Counted from the first letter of the stretch, positions 34,338 through 44,128 are shown. The stretch is DNA of 64,000 nucleotides from Clostridiales bacterium oral taxon 876 str. F0540 (GCA_000466585.1 KE993478.1:1-64000), one strand, 5' to 3'. The notes: a model not told the origin generated them from the letters alone. Program-made: numbers and translations.

Positions 34338-35573
34338 TTAAACTACGAAATAATAGCCATTAAAAAATCCAATTGTAATAAGCGCATTTAAAGCAGCAAA
34401 GAAATATAAATATCCAGAGAAAATATAATGTTTTTCTCTATATAGCTCAACTATATATAAGTACATTGGTACTGAGACCATAAGATATCTAGGTATACTT
34501 ACCAGATCGGAACCGAAATTGGAAAAGGGTACAACTATTATTAAAAATCCATAAATAAATAGTATCCATTGTTTTATATTAAGCTTTTTATAATTTCTTA
34601 TAGCATAATATATAAATAATAAGATTATTAATGTTGCTATTGCAAAGCTTAATACGCCATTATTCCATCCACCGCTTGAAAAAAAGTAGGGATGCAGTAT
34701 ATAGTAAAAATAGCTTTTAAATGGAATGCTTAGCTTGCGTCCCCAATTCCCAACATCATGTAGAGGAGCTAAAAAGTCTCCGGTTAGGTATTTCATATAA
34801 GAAAAATATATTGTAAGGGGTATTATAGATATTATCATATTAAATAATACTCTTTTTATTTGTCCTTTATCCTTTAGCTTAAAGTCCTGCTCAGAAATAA
34901 GCGTAAAAAATAAATATGCTATATTAACGACTCCAGGAAAACGACTTATAGAGGACAGGCCAGCAAATATAGCTGCTTTTAAAAAATCTTTTTTAGTTGC
35001 ATAGTATATTGTAGCTGCGGAGAGAAATAAAAATAAGCTTTCCGTATAGGGTATAGAGTAAAATATTGAATATGGATAGCATAGAATAAGCGCAATTACT
35101 AAAGTTATTTCGTTCTTTTCAAAGCCTCTATCTTCACAAATTCTATATATATAGTACAATGCAAGAACCAGTAAAAGATTTGATAATATTAGTGCATTAA
35201 CTATATTATTTGAACTAATATGTAAAAGTCTCATGCCTCTCAAAAGAATAGGATATAAAGGAAAAAAGCTTATTCGTGTAGCAGCACTGCTTTCAGACAT
35301 ATTTATCCTAGGATAACCTGAATCAGCTATCTGAAAGTAAAAACCACTGTCGAATTTATTAAAATCCTCTAATTTTAATTTGTTTGAGCCTCCTAAACCA
35401 CCAGAAAGATTTATAAGAGTTGTATCTTTTGAAATTTTATTTTTAACAGTATCATACATAGGGAAAGTATTCATTCCCAAATATCCTACAAAGCATAAAG
35501 ATAATCTTGATATTATGACAATAACCAGTAACTTTAGGATTAAAGATAAATTGTTAGTAAAATTTTTTTCCAA
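34338..35573 (-). CDS. PIG-V-like mannosyltransferase family (GT-C) membrane protein
   Basis: 411 residues with about ten hydrophobic segments. The first lumenal loop has NKFDSGFYFQIADSGY with the catalytic-type Asp. Further phrases are RISFFPLYPILLRGM and YSIFYSIPYTESLFLFLSAA, as in PIG-V-related bacterial GT-C proteins that use polyprenyl-linked sugars. The TTG start at 35573 follows AAAGGAG by eight bases; an ATG six codons upstream contains that site. Part of the glycan region and read on the same strand as the GtrB-like gene upstream. Confidence 0.8.
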   Translation of the reverse strand: MEKNFTNNLSLILKLLVIVIISRLSLCFVGYLGMNTFPMYDTVKNKISKDTTLINLSGGLGGSNKLKLEDFNKFDSGFYFQIADSGYPRINMSESSAATRISFFPLYPILLRGMRLLHISSNNIVNALILSNLLLVLALYYIYRICEDRGFEKNEITLVIALILCYPYSIFYSIPYTESLFLFLSAATIYYATKKDFLKAAIFAGLSSISRFPGVVNIAYLFFTLISEQDFKLKDKGQIKRVLFNMIISIIPLTIYFSYMKYLTGDFLAPLHDVGNWGRKLSIPFKSYFYYILHPYFFSSGGWNNGVLSFAIATLIILLFIYYAIRNYKKLNIKQWILFIYGFLIIVVPFSNFGSDLVSIPRYLMVSVPMYLYIVELYREKHYIFSGYLYFFAALNALITIGFFNGYYFVV

Positions 35574-35650
35574 TGCAGAGTCTCCTTTCAATGTTGTTCA
35601 CATTGAAATAATTGCCAAATTGCATTGATAATATTCTTAATAAATATAAA

Positions 35651-35682
35651 AAGGCTGTAAATATAATTTACAGCCTTAGGGT
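35651..35682 (-). terminator. terminator of the GtrB-like gene
   Basis: AAGGCTGTAAAT (35651-35662) pairs with ATTTACAGCCTT (35666-35677); on the minus strand TTTTTATA follows. Confidence 0.85.
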
Positions 35683-35685
35683 TAT

Positions 35686-36759
35686 TTATGATTGGGTTGC
35701 TTCCTCGCTCTTAACTGTTAGCTCTTTGCTCAATTCATTGCTTACAAGATATAAGGGCCTTCTTAGGCTTTTGTCGAGATGGATTCTTTTGTTATGAAGA
35801 TATAGTGAATTTGATAAATTGTCTTCAAGATTTATCTCTTTGTCTATTATATATAAAGGCCTTTCTTTACTCTCGTCATAAATTCTTGCAATATACTCGC
35901 CTACTATACCTATGGAAAGTAGTTGAATTCCACCAAAAAAAGTGATAAAAGTAAGGCTTAGTGTCCAACCTAAGGCAATTGACCTAAGGCCAATCACTGA
36001 ACTTACTATAGAATAAAAAATAATTGCTAAAGTCGTTAATATAGCTATTGAACCTAAGTATTCTGCTAGTTTTAAGGGCTTTACAGAAAATGAAAATATT
36101 CCATCAAGAGCAAATTTCAGCATTTTCTTAAGAGGGTATTTTGTTTCACCAGCAAAGCGTTCTTTTCTTTCGTACTCTAAAGCAATCTGTTTGTAGCCTA
36201 CCCAACTGCACATACCCCTTAAAAACCTATTATGCTCAGGCATTTTCTTTAAAGCATCAATAACTTTTTTATCTACCAGTCTAAAATCTCCAGTGTCAAC
36301 AGGAATCTTTACTGTGCTCATTTTATCAAGAAATCTATAAAACATCTTTGCGCTTGTAAGTTTAAACCAGCTTTCTCCATCTCTCTTTTTTCTTTTGCCA
36401 TAAACTACATCATAGCCCTGTTCCCATAGTTTTATCATATCCGGAATAAGTTCTGGGGGATCCTGAAGGTCGGCATCTATAATAACTACTGCATCACCTT
36501 TAGCTTTATCAAGACCTGCAGTAACTGCAATCTGATGGCCAAAATTTCTTGAGAAACTGACAACCTTTACATGAGGGTCCTTTTCAGCTATCTTTGATAA
36601 TAATTCTAATGTTTTGTCTGTGCTTCCATCATTTACAAAAATCAATTCATAATTTAACCCATTATCAGTTACTACGTTTGATAACCTTTTATAGCATTCA
36701 TCAACAACCTTTTCCTCGAAATACATAGGAACTACAATTGAAATAAGTTTTGAAGTCAT
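35686..36759 (-). CDS. GtrB/DPM1-like polyprenyl-phosphate glycosyltransferase (GT2)
   Basis: 357 residues. GT-A domain with ISIVVPMYFEEKVVDECYKR, FVNDGSTDKTLELL, and DADLQDPPELIPDM (metal-binding DADLQDPP), plus SFSRNFGHQIAVTAGLDKA. Two C-terminal helices (about 235-258 and 272-296) anchor it. Enzymes of this type load a sugar onto undecaprenyl phosphate. GtrA, at 40790, is the usual partner for moving the product across the membrane. The C-terminal 60 residues form an extra charged tail with repeats of PLYL/SLYL, not usual in GtrB. Confidence 0.9.
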   Translation of the reverse strand: MTSKLISIVVPMYFEEKVVDECYKRLSNVVTDNGLNYELIFVNDGSTDKTLELLSKIAEKDPHVKVVSFSRNFGHQIAVTAGLDKAKGDAVVIIDADLQDPPELIPDMIKLWEQGYDVVYGKRKKRDGESWFKLTSAKMFYRFLDKMSTVKIPVDTGDFRLVDKKVIDALKKMPEHNRFLRGMCSWVGYKQIALEYERKERFAGETKYPLKKMLKFALDGIFSFSVKPLKLAEYLGSIAILTTLAIIFYSIVSSVIGLRSIALGWTLSLTFITFFGGIQLLSIGIVGEYIARIYDESKERPLYIIDKEINLEDNLSNSLYLHNKRIHLDKSLRRPLYLVSNELSKELTVKSEEATQS

Positions 36760-36915
36760 AATATGTTACTCCCTTCATTAGATATAACTCCGTATTTTGC
36801 AACTAAAAATATTATTTCCAATATATACAATTTTATTCCTTGCTTAGAATGTTTTTACTTTTAGTGGATATAATATACTTGCTTTGTATTTATTAAACCT
36901 GACAGGAGCATGAAT

Positions 36916-38412
36916 ATGGATATTCATAGAACAAAAGTATCTGACGCAATCATTAGATTTATAGAAAAAGGATATTATTTTTTCCTGGCAGTAATTATGG
37001 CAATGACAATTTATAATGTTTTTCATAATTTGGAGCTTTCTCCTATAGAAAGTTTTGATGAGGCTAGACATGGCGTTAATGCATATGAAATGATTAAAAA
37101 CAACAATTACATAGTGAGTACTTATGGCTATAAAAACGACTATTGGAATCTGAAGCCGCCTGTAAGCTATTGGACTGTAATCGCCGGATATAAAGCAGCG
37201 GGATTTAATGAATTTGGGCTAAGAGCAGCTTCAGCTTGTGCATCTGTATTGACCATACTTGTTCTTGCCCTATTTATGGCATATAAATATGATAGGCTGT
37301 CAGCACTGATTTCTGCGATTGTTTTAAGTACAACTACCCAGTATGTTACAGAGCATTGCGCAAGGACAGGAGATGCAGACTCTGTATTTGTACTATTTTT
37401 TACAATATCTATGATTTGTTTATCATTATCTGTTAAAAGTATGAACTGGCTCTATGTTTCAGGTGTGGCTTTTAGCTTGGCTTTTTTAACTAAAAGCTTT
37501 CATGCATTGAATATAATACTTGTAATTTGTGTGTATCTAATTATTTCTAGAGATGTTTTTAAGATGAAATTTGTTCAGATGATTTTATTTATAATAAGTT
37601 CATTTTCTTTAACATGTATCTGGTTTTTTTATAGGTATAAGCAGGATGGTATAAAATTTTTTCAGACAATGATAAATTATGATCTTTTAGCGAGAACCTC
37701 ATCTACACTTGAAAAGCATAGTGGAGATAGCTATTTTTATATAGATAAGCTTAATAGCTCTTATTTTCATTGGATAGTTGTATTGTTTGCTATCTTAGCA
37801 GCAAATGCTCTTTTGCTAGAGCATGGAAAAGAAAAAGAACAACTAGTTAATAATTCTTTAGTACTGTTTCTTTGGATAACTGTGCCCCTAGTTCTTTATA
37901 GTATAGCTAAAACAAAAATACAATGGTATATAATACCGATATATCCTGCTTTAGCTGCAGTAATAGGGGCAGGAGTCAGCTCTTATTTTAAATGTCATTA
38001 TAGAAATCTATTATCACAGCTCCTTTTGAGCCTGATGATTATTAATGCCGCATATAACAATGAAAACTATATTATGAAATACATTGCTAAGACATGGAAT
38101 GATCCGGGTCAAGTAGTACTTAAACAGTTGAAGAGCTTTCCGCAGTATAGGGGAAAAAATATCTACACAACCTTCTTTGGTTATTCGGCAGAAGACCCTT
38201 ACAGATTCAGGCAAAATCATTTGCTTTCAGCAGAACTTTATAATGATTTAATACCGCTTGAAGGTGGATTTGAAGGCTTTTTAAATGATAAAACTGATAC
38301 ACCTTTAATTCTCTTAAAGAAAGATAGAAATATATTATCGCAAAAAGAAAAATACAAACTGAAAATATTATTAGAGTATGATGATGCGGTTGTATTAACC
38401 AAACAGAAATAA
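36916..38412 (+). CDS. GT39/ArnT-like glycosyltransferase (GT-C)
   Basis: 498 residues with about eleven hydrophobic segments. The first extracytoplasmic loop carries SFDEARHGVNAYEMIKN (catalytic-type Asp) followed by WNLKPPVSYWTV. The second has CARTGDADSVFVLFF. These are hallmarks of PMT_2/ArnT-like enzymes that take a sugar from polyprenyl phosphate. The start at 36916 gives seven bases from AGGAG. Divergent from the GtrB-like gene, which may supply its donor. A strong terminator follows. The acceptor is unknown. Confidence 0.88.
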   Translation: MDIHRTKVSDAIIRFIEKGYYFFLAVIMAMTIYNVFHNLELSPIESFDEARHGVNAYEMIKNNNYIVSTYGYKNDYWNLKPPVSYWTVIAGYKAAGFNEFGLRAASACASVLTILVLALFMAYKYDRLSALISAIVLSTTTQYVTEHCARTGDADSVFVLFFTISMICLSLSVKSMNWLYVSGVAFSLAFLTKSFHALNIILVICVYLIISRDVFKMKFVQMILFIISSFSLTCIWFFYRYKQDGIKFFQTMINYDLLARTSSTLEKHSGDSYFYIDKLNSSYFHWIVVLFAILAANALLLEHGKEKEQLVNNSLVLFLWITVPLVLYSIAKTKIQWYIIPIYPALAAVIGAGVSSYFKCHYRNLLSQLLLSLMIINAAYNNENYIMKYIAKTWNDPGQVVLKQLKSFPQYRGKNIYTTFFGYSAEDPYRFRQNHLLSAELYNDLIPLEGGFEGFLNDKTDTPLILLKKDRNILSQKEKYKLKILLEYDDAVVLTKQK

Positions 38413-38754
38413 AAATGTTTTATATTTTCTTAGTAATTTATCTTAAAGCCCTCTGAAAGAGCTCTTTCAGAGGGCTTTATTTCGTTTATGACTTAACTTA
38501 TTGAAGCTGCCAAAGCAGCTAAAATTAAAAACGGCTCGCTATTGCGATATGATTTCAATAAATAGTTTTTATAAATAAATTGGACATACCATAGAAAAAT
38601 ATGTAGAAATATGTTAAAATATTGTGTACAAAACGTAAACAATAGATAAAATATGACAAAATTTTCTGCAATTAATTGTATTATTTGCAGAGTAAATTTA
38701 ATTAAATACTGTAAATATTAAAAAATAAGTGGAGTAAAAAGGGAGGCGTAAATA
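38413..38754. other. spacer between GT39 and the second chemoreceptor
   Basis: It holds a perfect terminator at 38445-38478 (AAAGCCCTCTGAAAGAG and its complement). The rest is AT-rich leader with no convincing gene; promoter boxes are ambiguous. Confidence 0.6.
38445..38480 (+). terminator. terminator of the GT39 gene, perfect 34-base palindrome
   Basis: AAAGCCCTCTGAAAGAG directly followed by CTCTTTCAGAGGGCTTT. Confidence 0.9.
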
Positions 38755-40755
38755 TTGAAAAGTATTAAAAGTAAGTTAACACTATTTTTTAGTGGCTTGT
38801 TAGTTGTAGGCAGCTTGGGATTTGGTATTGTTTCTTATAAAGCTGCTTCGAATGCCTTGGTATCTAACGTAAATAAAACAATTCCGAAAATGGCTGATGA
38901 AGGGGCAAAAATGGTAGAAGGAAGACTTCAGTCACAGCTTGAATCGTTATCAGCAATAGCTGAGAATGATACTATTAAGAACAGGAGTACTTCCGTTAGC
39001 AAACAAGCTGAAGTGTTAAATGCAGAAAAGAAGAGGAAAAATTATATTCATTTGTTTGTTATAGATAAAGACGGAAAAGCTCTTTTAGAAGATGGAAGCA
39101 GTCTTGATTTAAAGGATAGGGAGTATTTTAAGAAAGCCATAGCAGGAGAACGTAACGTTTCTGATCCTATAGTAAGCAAGGCTAAGGATGGCAGCAACTT
39201 AATAATATCCTTTGCAGTTCCGATAAAGAATAATAATGAAGTGGTGGGAGTTTTAGCAGCAACTCAGGATGGAAATCTTCTTAGCGAACTTACTAATGAT
39301 ATAACCTTTGGAAAAACAGGAAAGGCCTTTATGCTAAGAAAAGATGGAACTACTATTGCTCACACTAATAAGGATCTGGTTTTGAATATGGATAATGACT
39401 TTGAGAATGTAAAGAAAGATTCAAAACTTAAATCTTTAGTAGAAATCGAAAAGAAGATGGTAGCGGGAGAAGCTGGCACCGGTGAATATGTTTATGATGG
39501 AGTTTCAAAGTATGTTGGTTATGCTCCGGTAAAAGGAACTGAGTGGTCATTAGCTGTAGTAATAGCGAAAAACGAAGTTCTATCAGAAACCGCTTCCTTA
39601 AAAAATTCGATCATTATAATAGCTTTAGTGTTTATAGCTGTTGGTATAGCATTTGCTCAGATTATTTCATCTAAAATAGTAAAAGGAATTACTGGGACTT
39701 CACAATATTTAGAATTACTGTCAGGCGGGGATTTTAGTAAAAACGTTCCTGAGAAGTATATAAATATGAAGGATGAAGTCGGGTTAATATCAAGATCTAC
39801 TCAAAAGTTAACAGAATCTATAAGAGAAATGATAAAGCAAATAAAAGAAAGCTCAAGTTCTATAGAAACTCATGCAGTAAACTTATCTTCTGTATCTGAA
39901 GAAATTTCAACATCTTCACAAAGTGTGGCATCATCTATTCAGGATGTAGCACAAGGTACCTCTACACAAGCTGAAGATTTAGTTGATATAACCGGTATAT
40001 TGAATCAATTTAGCGAGAACCTTCAGGCTATAGTTGACGAAATTAAAGCTATTGATGTAAGTGCAAAAGAAGTTGGAAATATGTCAGAGGAAAGTAATTC
40101 GAAAATGGAAGCTTTAATGGCTTCTGTGAATAAGATAAATAAATCATTTGGTGATTTTATTAGCAGAATACAAGGGCTTGAACAAAATGTATCTGAAATA
40201 AATCAAATTATTAATATAATAAATAGCATAGCAGATCAAACTAATCTGTTAGCATTAAACGCAGCAATTGAAGCTGCAAGGGTAGGAGAAGCTGGAAGGG
40301 GCTTTGCGGTTGTTGCTGAAGAGATCAGAAATTTGGCTGAGCAGTCAAAGACATCCTCAGAAACTATTGCTAATCTTATATTAGATGTTTCTAATAGTAC
40401 AAGCAGTATGGTTAATACCACCGAAGAACTAAATGATGAGTTAAAAGGACAGCTGGAAATAATAAATAATACTTTAATGTCCTTTAAAAAGATTACAAGT
40501 GGAATAAACGAAGTCGTTCCAAAAATCGAAAGAGTTAATAGCTCTGCAGTTATGATAGATGAAGATAAAACTTATATTCTTGAAAAGATTGAGAGTGTTT
40601 CAGCTATTGCTCAGGAAACCTCTGCTTCTTCAGAGGAAATAGCAGCTTCAGCGGAAGAAATGAATGCTTCTACAGAAGAGGTTGCTGCCTCAGCAGAAGT
40701 TCTGAGTGAAATGACTAAAGAAATGATGAAACAGGTAAACAAGTTTGAATTATAA
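38755..40755 (+). CDS. methyl-accepting chemotaxis protein, dCache sensor
   Basis: 666 residues from a TTG start with AGGGAGGCG upstream. TM1 near 7-29, Cache ectodomain about 35-275, TM2 about 283-305, HAMP and a full signalling domain with tip near residue 510 (GRGFAVVAEEIRNLAEQS). The ectodomain has LKDREYFKKAIAGERNVSDP and LIISFAVPIKNNNEVVGVLA. It lacks the Trp-Tyr of the amino-acid motif, so the ligand should differ from that of the receptor at 27823. The C-terminus has Ser/Ala/Glu-rich methylation-type repeats. Confidence 0.92.
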   Translation: MKSIKSKLTLFFSGLLVVGSLGFGIVSYKAASNALVSNVNKTIPKMADEGAKMVEGRLQSQLESLSAIAENDTIKNRSTSVSKQAEVLNAEKKRKNYIHLFVIDKDGKALLEDGSSLDLKDREYFKKAIAGERNVSDPIVSKAKDGSNLIISFAVPIKNNNEVVGVLAATQDGNLLSELTNDITFGKTGKAFMLRKDGTTIAHTNKDLVLNMDNDFENVKKDSKLKSLVEIEKKMVAGEAGTGEYVYDGVSKYVGYAPVKGTEWSLAVVIAKNEVLSETASLKNSIIIIALVFIAVGIAFAQIISSKIVKGITGTSQYLELLSGGDFSKNVPEKYINMKDEVGLISRSTQKLTESIREMIKQIKESSSSIETHAVNLSSVSEEISTSSQSVASSIQDVAQGTSTQAEDLVDITGILNQFSENLQAIVDEIKAIDVSAKEVGNMSEESNSKMEALMASVNKINKSFGDFISRIQGLEQNVSEINQIINIINSIADQTNLLALNAAIEAARVGEAGRGFAVVAEEIRNLAEQSKTSSETIANLILDVSNSTSSMVNTTEELNDELKGQLEIINNTLMSFKKITSGINEVVPKIERVNSSAVMIDEDKTYILEKIESVSAIAQETSASSEEIAASAEEMNASTEEVAASAEVLSEMTKEMMKQVNKFEL

Positions 40756-40770
40756 TTAATACAAAGTAAA

Positions 40771-40805
40771 AAATGCCGCTTGATTTTTATCAAGCGGCAT
40801 TTTTA
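40771..40805. terminator. bidirectional terminator
   Basis: AAATGCCGCTTGAT (40771-40784) pairs with ATCAAGCGGCATTT (40789-40802) around TTTT; T-rich on both sides. It overlaps the stop codon of gtrA. Confidence 0.92.
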
Positions 40806-41254
40806 CTTATGCTGTTAAAAACAATAAGGCGACTGCCAATGAAATTTGTTATAGTTGAAAAAGCTGTAGCTATAATTTGTGATAGCATACTGTCAAAATG
40901 CGATAAATCTACAAGCATGTACATTGCAAAAAGATTTACTCCAAGAGAAATGCCGTTAACAGCAATAAATTTGATAAGTTGAATAAAAATTCTATTATCA
41001 GTATCTTTAAAGGTCCATTTTTTATTTAAAATATAGCTGTTTGTCATACCTGAGGCATAGCCAAGCACTGAACTTATCATGTGGTTAATACCTAGTACTT
41101 TGTTCAATAAATAAAAAACAACTAAAGATATAAGAGTATTTATACCGCCTACAATAAAGAACTTAAACAATTTAATCATTTTAACACCGATGCTTTCGTT
41201 TTTATTTAACCATGTAATATTTTCCCTAATATTTTGGATTTTATTCAGCTGCAT
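40790..41254 (-). CDS. GtrA-family membrane protein
   Basis: 154 residues with four hydrophobic segments. FKFFIVGGINTLISLVVFYL followed by SYILNKKWTFKD is the GtrA (PF04138) pattern. GtrA proteins are thought to flip polyprenyl-linked sugars and work with GtrB-type transferases, such as the one at 35686. The N-terminal 25 residues are an extra charged stretch, and a start at an internal Met near residue 26 is possible, as neither site has a clear binding sequence. It starts 4 bases after the amidase-like gene, so translation is probably coupled. Confidence 0.85.
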   Translation of the reverse strand: MQLNKIQNIRENITWLNKNESIGVKMIKLFKFFIVGGINTLISLVVFYLLNKVLGINHMISSVLGYASGMTNSYILNKKWTFKDTDNRIFIQLIKFIAVNGISLGVNLFAMYMLVDLSHFDSMLSQIIATAFSTITNFIGSRLIVFNSISKNAA

Positions 41255-41258
41255 TGTG

Positions 41259-41789
41259 TTAAAGGATATTTGTTATTAGCCCCTCATAAATAAGTTCCTT
41301 ATTGTCTAACGAAAATAAGTCGCTTGTTTTAACTAGTTCAGGAGTCTTATGAGTATAATAGATTTCGCTTTTCATTAAAACTTCGGATACAAATTGAGAA
41401 CAAAAATAATAATCTTTTCTTTTTATGGGTCTGTTAACTAGAATTCCAAAGAGACCTAAAAAATTATATCTATATCTTTCTTTCTCATTCTGAAATGATT
41501 GAATCTCGCTTAATAATAAATTATATTGCTTGTTAGTTATTTTAACTTTATAAATTATACATTCACTTGAGGGATTATTCTTGTAAACTCCATCAAACAA
41601 GTTTTCTTCAACAAAGCCTCCGGAAAAAGGATTGCTGGGGTTTGTCCTCCCAAAAGAGTACATTTTATTAAAGCTGTCATCAAAGCTTATAGATGCATGT
41701 ACATATTTTGTATCAGAAAAAACATTTAATGCTCTTGAAAGCCATGTGCCTGTTTTTGAAAAAATCAGATAGACGTATATATAGTCCAT
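41259..41789 (-). CDS. YiiX-like permuted NlpC/P60 (papain-like) amidase candidate
   Basis: 176 residues. A His lies early in DTKYVHASISFDDSF and the Cys late in YYFCSQFVSEVLMK, the reversed order seen in permuted papain-like amidases (YiiX/LRAT type). TGTWLSRALNVF before the His is also usual in the family. No signal peptide. The start at 41789 is chosen as the Met nearest GGGGAG; a start 14 codons earlier includes that site. It is co-transcribed with gtrA. The substrate, a lipid or peptide amide, is unknown. Confidence 0.72.
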   Translation of the reverse strand: MDYIYVYLIFSKTGTWLSRALNVFSDTKYVHASISFDDSFNKMYSFGRTNPSNPFSGGFVEENLFDGVYKNNPSSECIIYKVKITNKQYNLLLSEIQSFQNEKERYRYNFLGLFGILVNRPIKRKDYYFCSQFVSEVLMKSEIYYTHKTPELVKTSDLFSLDNKELIYEGLITNIL

Positions 41790-41937
41790 AATGTAGTAAA
41801 TCAACTCCCCAAAAGTTATAATAGAAACCAAGTAAAATATAAATTACAATAAAAATAGATATATTATAAGCTTAATATAAATATTCATAAATTGATACAG
41901 GAAATTATTAAAATGTTATTCTGAAAGGAAAAAATTC

Positions 41938-42702
41938 ATGGAGGACAACAAATTTTTGGAGTCAGACTTATGGAAACCGGTAAGGGATTTATTTATAGAT
42001 AAGGGGTATACCGTAAGAAGCGAAGTAAAGGACTGCGATATAGTAGCTATTAAAGGTGAAGAGTTAGTAATTATTGAACTTAAAAGGAACTTAAGCGTAG
42101 ATCTGCTTTCACAGGCTGTGAAAAGGCAAAAGAGTGCAGACCTAGTTTATATAGCTGTTCCTAAGCCTAAAAGACTTATAGGAAATTCTAAATGGAAAGA
42201 TATATGCCATCTTATAAGAAGACTAGAGCTTGGCTTAATATTAGTAGCATTTAAGGGGGATAAAGCAATAGTGGAGATAGCCATCGAACCAATACCTTTT
42301 GACAGAATAAAGAGTATAAATATGGGCAAAAGAAGAAGAGATAATATTATAAAAGAAGCTAACAGCAGATATGAAGATTTTAATATAGGAGGCAGTAAAG
42401 GGAGGAAGTTGGTTACGGCATATAGAGAAAGCGCAGTGTTTATTGCCTGCTGCTTAAAAAAAGTGGGGAATTTATCTCCTAAACAACTTACAAAACTTGG
42501 GACAGATGAAAAGAAGACTTCGTCAATTCTTAGAGAGAATCATTATGGATGGTTTGTAAAAATTGAAAGAGGGATCTATAGTATATCTGATAAAGGACAG
42601 GAAGCTTTAAAAGAATATAGAGAGCTTTCGGAGTATTACTACCAAAAGATAGATATCGAACACAAGGAAAAATTGAAGGAAATAGAAGAAAGAAGAAGGT
42701 AA
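41938..42702 (+). CDS. DUF2161 protein, PD-(D/E)XK nuclease-like
   Basis: 254 residues. The N-terminal nuclease-like core has VKDCDIVAIKGEELVIIELKRN (about 30-51), which gives the D...E-x-K set. Downstream QAVKRQKSADLVYIAVPKPK fits the fold. The C-terminal half (about 150-225) resembles a winged helix (NLSPKQLTKLGTDEKKTSSI). DUF2161 proteins are listed as putative nucleases; no partner methylase or helicase lies nearby. AAAGGAAA lies before the ATG. Monocistronic. Confidence 0.8.
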   Translation: MEDNKFLESDLWKPVRDLFIDKGYTVRSEVKDCDIVAIKGEELVIIELKRNLSVDLLSQAVKRQKSADLVYIAVPKPKRLIGNSKWKDICHLIRRLELGLILVAFKGDKAIVEIAIEPIPFDRIKSINMGKRRRDNIIKEANSRYEDFNIGGSKGRKLVTAYRESAVFIACCLKKVGNLSPKQLTKLGTDEKKTSSILRENHYGWFVKIERGIYSISDKGQEALKEYRELSEYYYQKIDIEHKEKLKEIEERRR

Positions 42703-42838
42703 AGAAATATTAATTAACAATATAGTATTACATAACCTATAATAACATAATAAATAACTTTACTAGTAATCATAATAATTGTATAATAACATTATGGTGA
42801 TTGGTTATAATATATATAATTGTTAAGGGGGATTTACT

Positions 42839-43171
42839 ATGTTATTTACTTCACATGTATTGCCTACAATATTTGTTCAAAATAAAACAAACTCCACTAT
42901 AGGAAGCATTTATTTTACATATGCAGGCTATAGATCGGATGACCCAGTAATTAAAAACTTAGAAAGCGGCAAAATAGATAATGTGTCTATGTACAGCAAA
43001 GGATATTGTGGAGACAAATCATTAATAATGTATTACTATGATAAAAATAAAATAAAACATGAACATATTGTTTATGATAGACTTGGGTTTGATTATGTAT
43101 CTGATATAATAATTCAAATATTATCTGCTGAGGAAGACGGAAGTTTTAATATAAAAGTAGATGCTGATTAA
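42839..43171 (+). CDS. unknown 110-residue protein
   Basis: Soluble, strand-rich, with several Tyr (SMYSKGYCGDKSLIMYYYDK). AAGGGGGA lies before the ATG. Its stop codon sits inside the left arm of a bidirectional terminator. No family recognised. The end ILSAEEDGSFNIKVDAD is acidic. Confidence 0.65.
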   Translation: MLFTSHVLPTIFVQNKTNSTIGSIYFTYAGYRSDDPVIKNLESGKIDNVSMYSKGYCGDKSLIMYYYDKNKIKHEHIVYDRLGFDYVSDIIIQILSAEEDGSFNIKVDAD

Positions 43172-43198
43172 AGTTTGACTTTAATCAGCATCTTTTTA
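43159..43198. terminator. bidirectional terminator overlapping two stop codons
   Basis: AGATGCTGATTAAAG (43159-43173) pairs with CTTTAATCAGCATCT (43179-43193), with T-run after. Confidence 0.9.
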
Positions 43199-43888
43199 GC
43201 TTGCTCTCCAAATTGAAACATAAACTCTTTTATCATCAACACTGGCCCTGATCTCAACAGGATATTTTTTTGTATTTTTAAATTTTAAATCCAAGCTTCC
43301 ATAATTTACAGCAGCGTCTCTGCCTTTTGGGACATATCCCACGGTTTTACTATGGTCATGTCTTTCTAATATTTGAAGACCTGCTTTATCAGCTGAGTTA
43401 AAAATTGTGGTACTCAGTTGACATACGCCGCCTCCAAAGCCTTCTTCATACTCTCCATTTACTATTATTGCAGCAGTTTTGAATCCATTTTCAGCGCTTC
43501 TTTTCCCAACAACTTCATTAAATGAAAAGGTATCACCAGGATTTAATTTATATCCATTAATTTTTTTTGCGCCATGCTTTATGTTATATGTTCTATCTTT
43601 ATCACTACTCAATAGAACTGTACTGTATGAGGCCAGAGGTTTTGAAACAGGCTTTTTCTCAGGTTCCTTTGCTGCAGGAGCAGGCGGCGAAGGCTGCACT
43701 GGATCTGGCTTTGGAGTTTCAGCAGGAGGCGTTTCCGGTACTGACTGAGTTTTTCCTAGATTGCTTTCTTTATACTCCATGTTTTTAGCAGGTGCAGGAT
43801 CTTCCTTGTAGGGTTTAGGGTTGCTTCTGCAAGAGCTAAGTATAAGTACAATAAAAGTACACAAAATAAATGAAATTATTTTTTTCAA
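43196..43888 (-). CDS. VanW-family lipoprotein
   Basis: 230 residues from a TTG start preceded by AAAGGGGG. A signal with lipobox ILSSC (Cys about residue 19) points to a lipid-anchored surface protein. A Pro/Glu-rich linker (ETPPAETPKPDPVQPSPPAP, about 48-67) is followed by a VanW domain: KINGYKLNPGDTFSFNEVVG, then GGGVCQLSTTIFNSADKAG, and HDHSKTVGYVPKGRDAAVNY. VanW proteins are linked to glycopeptide resistance clusters, but here the gene is alone, so this is probably a general envelope protein. Confidence 0.9.
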   Translation of the reverse strand: MKKIISFILCTFIVLILSSCRSNPKPYKEDPAPAKNMEYKESNLGKTQSVPETPPAETPKPDPVQPSPPAPAAKEPEKKPVSKPLASYSTVLLSSDKDRTYNIKHGAKKINGYKLNPGDTFSFNEVVGKRSAENGFKTAAIIVNGEYEEGFGGGVCQLSTTIFNSADKAGLQILERHDHSKTVGYVPKGRDAAVNYGSLDLKFKNTKKYPVEIRASVDDKRVYVSIWRAS

Positions 43889-44128
43889 TTTAAAACCCCC
43901 TTTTGATATTAATTTGTTTATAGTATTTGTTCTTTGATAAAGCATAATTCTAAGAAAAATATATATAGCTTATAATTCTTTTCCACTAATGGTCTTAAAT
44001 ACATAAAAAAATTTCAAATTAGTGTAGATTTTTTGTCAAAGTATTGTTATAATATTAACAACGGATAATAAATATTATATAGTTAAATATATTGGTTGAT
44101 AAATAATATATCTAAAGGAGAGTTATAT

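Noticed and set aside
43479..43788. Two plus-strand frames opposite the VanW gene
   Set aside because: They are antisense images of the Pro/Ala-rich linker of the lipoprotein.
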